Shown here in pieces: positions 49,999 through 58,900 of a DNA stretch of 64,000 nucleotides. This stretch comes from Pseudomonas taiwanensis (GTDB lineage Bacteria > Pseudomonadota > Gammaproteobacteria > Pseudomonadales > Pseudomonadaceae). Made by a program: the position numbers and the translations under genes. Numbering within the stretch: position 1 is the stretch's first letter; each line of letters opens with the position of its first letter. The notes under the pieces are model-generated. The model did not search any database. It was not told the DNA's origin and saw only the letters and a program-made list of their open reading frames with translations. The DNA lies in assembly GCF_013393345.1 (NCBI RefSeq), contig NZ_QJRF01000066.1, forward strand, positions 62,001-126,000, written 5' to 3'.

Positions 49999-52900
49999 TC
50001 AAGCCTGCGGGCGATCCGCCTGGATCTGTCCCAGTGCCATGGCCAGCTCCCTGACCTGACGCTGCTCGTTGTCCTTGATGTCCTGCAACTGCTGGCCAAG
50101 CGTGGGCGCGCCGAAGATGCCGTGGCCGCTCCCCCCGGAGCCGCCCTGCCATTGCTTGCCGTCGAACAGTTTCATTTCTTCGGTGTCCTGCGGCACATCC
50201 TTGTCGAAGAAGCTCGACAGACTGCTGGTGCCGAACACACCACCATCACCCCCGCCAAAGCCGAGGAAGCCCGAGCCGGAGCCATCGCGGAAGCCGTCGC
50301 TACTGCCGAATACCTGGGCGATGAAGCTGGGCGCCAAGGCTCCCTGGTTGATGAAGATGTTGCCCAGGGTCGGAATGCCGCTGCCCAGCGTCGGCTGCTC
50401 GAACAGCGGCGGCGGAATGAGCGGCGAGGTGAACGGCGGCGGCGGCACGTTGGGCTGCACTGGGTCGAACGGAACCGTCGGCTCCGGCGGCGTGATGACC
50501 GGCGGGTTGGCGCGGAACTCGGGATCGCCATCGCTCTGCGGCACGCTGTAGGTCTGCGCCGACAAGTCGCTGAGCATGGGATTGCCGGCGGTATCGGTGA
50601 TCAGCGTGCCAGTGGTGTTCAGCCCGAGGCTGAGGGTACCGGCGCCCGCGACATTGCTGACGGTGACCAGGAAGGTCCGGCTATCCACCTGCACCAGCGA
50701 TTGCAGGGTGCCGGTGACGTTGCCGGTGGTGACCAGGTTGAAGTCGCCGAGGTCGATGCCGCTGACGCTTTCGTCGAAGGTCACGGTGTACTGCACGCTG
50801 CCTGGAGTGGCGAGCGGCGCGACAGTCGCGCTGGCGTTGGGAGCCGTGGTATCGACGATCACGCCGCTGGTATTGCCGACGCCATTCAGCGTCAGGTTCA
50901 TCGGATTGCCGATGGCATCGCGCAGGGTCGCACCGTTGGCCACCAGGCCAGTGACCGCGATGCCGTTGGCATCGTTGTCGCCGGCGCGGACGCTGTACTG
51001 GAATACCAGCGTGTTGCTGCCAGAACCCGCCACGTAGTCGGCGAACACGGTGGTGCCGCCCATGTCGATGGCCAGGCGCGGAAGGCCGTTGACGATCACA
51101 GCCTCACTGGCGTTGACCACGAAGGTCAGGGTGTCGCCGGCGTTGTAGGGCACGCCGACCGGCACGCTGACGCCGGTAACGGTGGGCACGTCGCGGTCGA
51201 CGCTGTACACCGCGCCGGTCAGGCCGCCGGTGATGGCGTTGCCAGCAGCGTCGACGATGCCGGTAGCGGAACCATTGAGGTTGAGCCCCAGCGTGCCGGT
51301 GCCGTTCACGCCACTGACGGTGATCTGGAAGGTACGCGCATCGATCTGCAGCAAACCGGTCAGGCTGCCACCGGCAGTGCCGGTGGTGACCAGGGCGAAG
51401 TCGCTGAGGTCCACGCCGCTGACGTTCTCGCTGAAGGTCACGGTGTAGCGCACGCTGCCGGCGTTGGTGGGCGACGGATCGAGGGCGACGATCCCGCTCG
51501 GGCTGGGTGCCTGGGTATCGACGATCAGGTTGCTGGTGTCGCCCACGCTGTTCAGCGCGAGGTTCATGCTGTTGCCGGCGGCATCCCGCAGGGTCCCGCC
51601 GTTGGCGGCAAGGCCGGTGACGGCGATGCCGTTGGCATCGTTGTCGCCCGCCTGGATGGTGTACTGGAACACCAGGGTCGAGGTGCCGGAACCCGCCACG
51701 TAGTTGGCGAATACGGTAGTGCCACCGATATCCAGCGCCAGGCGCGGGGTGCCGTTGACGATCACTGCCTCGCTGGCGTTGACCACGAAGGTCAGGGTGT
51801 CGCCGGCGTTGTAGGGAAGGCCCACGGGCACGCTGACGCTGGCCACGGTCGGCACCACGGCATCCACCCGCACGCCGGTCGTGCTGGCGATGTTATTCAA
51901 GGTGGTATTGGCGTTGTTGCCCACGCCGTCGCGCAACGTCCCGCCATTGGCCTGGATAGCGCCGCCGACGCTGATGCCATTGGTATCCAGCTGGCCGCTG
52001 CTGACGGTCAGGCGGAACACCAGCGCGGAAGTGCCGGAACCGCTGAGGTAATTGGCGAAGACCGTACCTCCGCTGTCCAGGGTGATGGCGATGCGAGGCG
52101 TGCCGCCAAGGGTGTCGACGGTTACCGCTTCGCTGAGGCTGACGGTGAAGTCGAGGTTCTGCCCCGCCACATAGGTGCCGTTGGCCGGCACGCTGACGCT
52201 GGTGACGGTGGGGACATCGCGGTCCACGCTGTACACCGCGCCGGTCAGGCCGGCAGAAAGGTCGTTGCCAGCCTGGTCCACGATGCCGGTACCGGAGCCT
52301 TTAAGGTTCAGGCCCAGGGTGCCGGTACCGCTCACACCGCTGACGGTGACCTGATAGGTCTGTGCATCGAGTTGCACCAGCCCGGTCAGGCTACCGGCGG
52401 CAGTGCCGCCAGTCACCAGATCGAAGTCGCTGAGGTCCACACCGCTGACGGCCTCACTGAAACTCACCGTGTAACGCACACTGCCGGCGTTGGTCGGCGA
52501 CGGGTCGAGGGCGACGATGCCGTTCGACACGGGTGCAAGGGTGTCGACTATCACACCGCTGGTATCGCCGACGTTGTTCAGCACCAGGTCCATGGTGTTG
52601 CCCGCGGCATCCCGCAAGGTGCCGCCATTGGCCTCCAGGCCATTCACGGCGATGCCATCGGCGTCGGTGTCGCCGATGACCACTATGTACTGGAAGACCA
52701 GGGTGCTGGTGCCGGAACCGCTCACGTATTGAGCGAACACGGTGTTGCCGCCGATATCCAGGCTCAGGCGCGGGGTGCCGTTGACGATCACTGCTTCGCT
52801 GGCGTTGACCACGAAGGTCAGGGTGTCGCCGGCGTTGTAGGGAAGACCCACGGGCACACTGACGCTGCCAACGGTCGGCACCACGGCATCCACCCGCACG

Positions 52901-55900
52901 CCCGTCGTGCTAGCGACGTTATTCAGTGTGGTGTTGGCGTTGTTGCCCACGCCGTCGCGCAACGTGCCTCCATTCGCCTGGATCGCGCCACCCACGCTGA
53001 TGCCATTGGTATCCAGCTGGCCGCTGCTGACGGTCAGGCGGAACACCAGCGCGGAGGTGCCGGAACCGCTGAGGTAGTTGGCGAAGACCGTACCCCCACC
53101 GTCCAGGGTGATGGCGATGCGCGGCGTGCCGCCAAGGGTGTCGACGGTCACCGCTTCGCTGAGGTTGACGGTGAAGTCGAGGTTCTGCCCCGCCACATAG
53201 GTGCCGTTGGCCGGCACGCTGACCCTGGTCACTTGCGGCACGAGGCCGTCAATGATGATGCCGTGCTGGCCGGCGATGGAGTCGGCGCCACCCACGGCCG
53301 GCAGGGTGAGGATGGCGTCGTCGCTGCCGGCGTTTCGGATGGTCGCGCCGTTCAGGGCCAGGGCGCCGGTGGACTGGTAGTCCAGGTCGGCGCTGACATC
53401 ACCTGCCTGCACGGTGTAGCTGAAGGTCAGGGTATTGCTGCCCGAACCGGAAACATAGGTGGCGGAACGATCCACCAGGCCGGTTTCCAACAGCAACGAA
53501 GGCCGGCCGCCGGACGTGTCGACGATTACGGTCTGGTCGAAGCTGATGGTGACGGTGATGACATCACCCACCTTGTAGCCACCATCCGGGTTGCTGACGC
53601 CGATATCGGTGATCAGCGGGTTGATCGGGCTGACGGTGATGTTGATGGTGTCGGTATCGCTTTGGACGCCACCGCTACCGCTCAGCCCGAGGTCGTCGGT
53701 GACCAGTTGCAGACTGGCTGGGCCGTTGTACCCGCCGGTGGGTGCGAAGCTCAGGCCGTTGAGGGCGTTGTTGATGTCGGCGATGCTGCCATCGAAGGTC
53801 ATGCTGGCGTCGCCAGTGCCAGTGCCGACCGTGAAGACCAGGCCCGTCAGGCTGCTCAATGTAATCAGGCCATTGGTGGCGGTGAGGGTGACGCGCACGG
53901 TGCCGCCCCCTGCGTCCACGTCGCTGATGGTGATCAGGTTGCCGTTGCCGCTGCTGAATACCAGGGTGTCGTCCTGATCCACCGTGGCGTTGGCCGGGGC
54001 ACTGTTGACCGGGGCATCGTTGACGGCCGCGACCGCCAGCGTGAGGGTGGTCGAGGCGGCCTCGCTGCTGCCGGTACCGGACAGGCCCGGGTCGCTGCCA
54101 GTGTTGCCGCCATCGTCGATGGCGACCGTCAGCGTCACGTTGGCCGTGGCGTTGCTGGCGGTGGTGAAGCTCAGGCCGCTGGCAGCGATGAAGGCGTTTA
54201 TGTCGGCCAGCCTGCCAGTCAGCGTGAGGCTGCCGGTGCCCGAGCCCCCCACGATGATGCCGCTGCCACTGGTGGCAGCCAGGGTGCCGCTGGCCACACT
54301 GAAGGTGGCGGTGACGCTGCCGGTGCCCGCATCGATATCGGCAAAGCTGATGCCCGTCAGCGCAGTGGTGACATCCTCAGTCACAGCGATGGAACCGGGC
54401 GCGGTGATGCTGGGTGCATCGTTCACTGCTGCGATGCCGACGGTGGCCACGACACTGACGCTGGTACTGTCCACGCCGCCATTGCTGGTGCCGCCGCTGT
54501 CGCTGATGCTGGTCAGCGTGACCACACGGCTGATGCCGCTCGGCGCCTCGCTGCTATTGCGGTAGCTCATGCCATCGATGACGGTCTGGGCGTTGGCCGC
54601 GCTGAGACCGCCGGCGCTGGTCAGGGTCACGGTAGCGGTCCCGCCGCTGACGCTGACGCTATAACCGATGCCGTTACCGCCGGTGGTGGTGCCGCTGGTG
54701 CCGTTGACCAGGATGATGTCGGTACCGTCGATGCGCAGGATTTCACTGGCACCGTTGGCGAGGTTGCTCACGGTCAGGGTGAGGCCGGTGATGGTCTGAC
54801 CCGCTTCGACGGTGCCGACGCTCACACCGCTGAACAGATCCACCGCCGCACCGTTCTCAGTGTACGTGGGCGTGCCGCCGGTGGCGGACAAGGTGGGTGC
54901 ATCGTTCACGCTGGTCACGCTGACGGCGATGTCCGCGTTGGCACTGGTGGCGCCGTCGCCATCGTCCACGGTGATGCGCACGGTACGGGTGGCGGTGCTC
55001 GGATCGAGGGTGTTGCCGTTGGTGTAGGTGATAGTGCGCACCAGCGCCTGGACGGCCGCCGGGGTCGCATTGGCGTTCAGGCTGATCACCAGGTCGTTGC
55101 TGCCGGTGCCGCCGGTGAAGGTGCCGATCAACACGCCGCCGAAGGTGACGTTCGAACCGGAAACACCGATCTGCCCTGCCCCCGTCCCCTGACTCAGGAT
55201 GGAGAGGATGTCTTCGCCGCTGGCGCGGTTGGCGATTATGGCGACGGTGACTTTGCCGCCATCGAAGTCCACAGAATCGCTGTCGGTAACCGTGGCATTG
55301 CTGCCGGAATCCAGAAGGGCCGCGCCGCCGCCTTCGATGACACCCACGCTGTCGCCATTCAGGTTGCCGACTACCGGCGGCTCGTTGGTCGGCGCCGTCA
55401 GGGTGAAGTCGTTGCCGGTGGCGCCGACGTAGCTGACAGTCAGTTCGGTGCTGTTGCCGCCGGCGGCCAGGGTGGCGCCTTCGGCGAGGCCACTGAAGTT
55501 GCCGGTCACGCCGTCGGCGAGGTTGTTGTCGATCAGGACGTAGGTGTCGCCGAGGCCGGGGGTGTAGCCATGGGTCACGGCCAGGGTGGCGCCGGAAACG
55601 TCCACTGTGCCGTTGACCACAACCTGGTCGTACTGGGTACCGGCCGTGGTGCCGTTGATCTCGACCGCCAGGATGCTACCCGCGTTCAGCTGCAGGTTGC
55701 CGTTCACCGTCAGGGTCCCGGCACTGTTGCCCGGCGACAGGACGCCGCCGCTCTGGACAGTCACGTTGCCGCCCAGGGTGCCACTACCAGCCAAGGTGGC
55801 GCCGCTGGCCACGGTGGTCGCGCTGGCGGTACTGCCGTTGACCATCAAGGTGCCGGCGGAGATTGTGGTGCTGCCGCCATAGGTGTTGGCACCTGAAAGC

Positions 55901-58900
55901 GTAAGAGTGCCGGCGCCTTCCTTGGTTAGGCCACCAACCCCCGACAGGGGGCCCGACAGCGTCAGCCCGTTGGCATTACTGACCTTGGCACCGCCGCTGA
56001 GTAGCGTGAACGAATTGTTCAGCATGACATTGCTGCCGGTGACCATCAGGGTGCCGCCGGTGGCCATGATTACCGCGCCGCTGCTGATATTGCTGGTGTC
56101 CGTGATGCTGATGGTGCCGCTGTTCGACACAGTGGTGGTGCCGGTATAGCCGTTACTTCCGCTCAAAGTGAGCGAGCCCGTGCCGTTATGGTCGATATTG
56201 CCGGCACCATTGATGGAGCCACTGAAGGTAGTGCTCAGATTGGAGCCACCCATGAACAGCGTACTGCTGCCCAACTGCACCGTCCCGGAACCGAAAAGCG
56301 CGCCAATGCGCTCGTTCGAGAACAGCGACAGCGTTGCGCCCGAGTTCACCGTCACGCTGGCGGTGTTGCCAATCGCAGTACCGCCAACTGCCAATTCGCC
56401 GGCAGCCACCACCACCGGTGCACTGTTGCTGCTGTTGCCCGACAGCGTCAGGGTGCCGCTACCGGCCTTGGTCAGGCCACCGGTACCGTCAATCGCGCCA
56501 GCAAACGTGGTGTTTATGTTGTTGCCGCCCGTGGTCAGGGTGTTGCTGCCGAGCGTCAGGATGGTGCCGGCGGTGCCGGCCAGCGAGCCGATGGTCTCGC
56601 TGGACGCCAGTTCGAGTGTGGTGGAGTTGCTGACGGTGACCGCCGCGCTGTCGCTGACGGCCGAACCGCCGCTGAGGATCAACTTGCCGGCGGCAACCGT
56701 GACGCTGCCGGTGTGGGTGTTGTTGCCGGCGAGCGTGACGCTGGTGCCAACGGTGCCGCCGGTGGTCAGCGCCCCCGAGCCCGACACCACGCCAGACAGC
56801 ACCAGATTGCCGGCGTTGGAGAAAAGGATGCCCGCGCCGCCGAGGACCACGTCGTTGTCGACGGTGGTGCCGGCAGTGGCCAGCAGCACGCTGCCGCTGT
56901 TGAGGGTGATCGTGCCCGAACTCAGCATGTTGTCGGCGGCGAACTGCAAGGCTGCGTTGGTCGCCGTCAGCGTGCCGCTCCAGGTGGTCGAGTTGCCACT
57001 GTTGCTCAGCGTCAGAAGCTCACGGTTACCGTTGATAACGCCCGTCACGGTGAGCCCGCCGGTGCCGGCGAAGGCGCCGCTGAAGGTGGCTTCGGCGTCC
57101 TCAATGAAGCTGATGCTGCCGACCGTGGCCATATTCACGGCGTTGGAGAAGGCCAGCGCTGTGGTCGTGCTGACATCCAGCGCGCCACCATTGAAGGTGA
57201 TGGTGCCACTGCCCAGGGCCGCACTGGACTGTACCGAAAGGGTACCCGCGGCCAGCGTGGTGCCGCCCAAGTAGTTGCTGCTGAGGGAACTCAGCGTGAG
57301 TGTGCCCGCACCCGTTTTGGTGAGGCTGCCACTGCCAGTGATCGCGCCGGAGACAGTCACTGCCGCATCGGTCTGGAAGGTGGCCGCGCCACCGAGATTG
57401 AACGCATTGTTGATGGTGGTAGCGCCGGTCACCTGCAAGGTCGTGCCGGCCGCCAGCGTGACTGCGCCGGCGCCGAGGTTGCCGTCGCCCGCCACGGACA
57501 GCGTGCCGGACAAGACTGTGGTGGTGCCCGAGTAGTTGTTGCCGCCCGACAGGGTCAGCGTGCCGCTGCCGGTCTTGGTCAGGGCGCCAGCGCCGCCGAT
57601 CGCGCCGCTCAGGCTGAGGGCCAGGCCGGTATCCACCGAGACGCGGCCGGCGCTCGCGCCCAGCGTGATCGCGTTGTCGATGGTCCCGGTGCTGGTGACC
57701 GACAGCGTGCCGTCGTTCAGTTGCAGGGTTCCGCTGCCCAGGTTGGCGTCGCCGGCGATGGAAACCGTGCCGCCGCTCAACACCTGCATCCCCCAGCTCT
57801 GCCCGCTGTTGGTGCCGGACAGCGTGAAGGTGCCACCGCCATCCAGCGTCAGGGTGCCGGAGCCGGTAATCGCGCCGGAGAAGGTGCTGCTGGTGCCGTT
57901 GATACCGACCGTCAGCGCGGAGCTACCGAGGGCCACGGTACCGGCGCCGGACAAGACGTCGATGGTCTCGTCGGCCGAGATGGTCAGGGTCGTGCCGGCT
58001 GCCACCGCCACCGACGTGTTGTCATCCAGCGCGCCGCCGACGCGGTTGAGCGTCAGTCCGCCCGCCGACACGGTGGTGGCGCCGGTGTAGGTGTTGTTGC
58101 CGGTCAGCGTCATCGTGCCGCTGCCGGCCTTGGTCAGGCCGGAAGTGCCCGAGATCACGCCGGAATAGGTGGTGCTGGTGTTGTCGCCACCAGCGGTCAG
58201 CGCGGCGTTGAGTACCACGCTGCCGGTGCCTGCGAGGGAGCCGATGGTCTCGGCGGTGGAGATGGTCAGTACAGTGCCGGCCGACTGCGTCACCGCACTG
58301 CTGTTGCCGAGTGCCGAGCCGCCGCTCAGGGTCAGGCCGCCAGCGGTGAGGCTGACGGCACCACTGTGGGTATTGCTGCCGGACAGGGTCAGCGTGCTGG
58401 CGCCGGACTTGGTCAGGGTGCCACTGCCGCTGAGAACGCCGCTCAGGGTGGCATTGGCGCTGGTGGCGATGGTCGAAGCAGAAGCCAGCGCGATGGCGTT
58501 GTCGACCGTGGTGGCGCCCGTAATGGCCAGGGTGCCGCCGTTCAGCGTGATGGTGCCGGAACTCAGGTAGTCGTCGTTGGCGATCGACAGCGTACCGGCG
58601 GTGATGGTGGTGCCGGCGGTGAGCCCCGCCTCGTTGCCGCTGTTGGACAGGACCAGCGTGCCGGCGTCGGTCTTGTTCAGGCTGAACGCCCCATTCAGGG
58701 CGCCGCTGAGGGTCAGGGTGCTGCCGGAGGCGGCACTGATATCGGCAGCCCCCGCCAGGGTAACGTTGCCACTCAGGGTCGAAGAGCCAGAGACCAGGTG
58801 AATGGCACCGTAATTGACGGAGGATACCGAGGTGCCGCTACCGCTCACCACGAAGCTTTCGGCAACGGTCAGGGCACCGGCGATACGCACCGTTGCGCCA

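Noticed and set aside
49657-55896. A 2079-codon open frame on the plus strand, antisense to the giant gene, and a further 980-codon one at 56188-59130
   Set aside because: They mirror the repeat periodicity of the minus-strand gene, have no recognisable domains and arise because high-GC repeats rarely contain stop codons on the opposite strand. The minus-strand gene has real domains and a ribosome-binding site.
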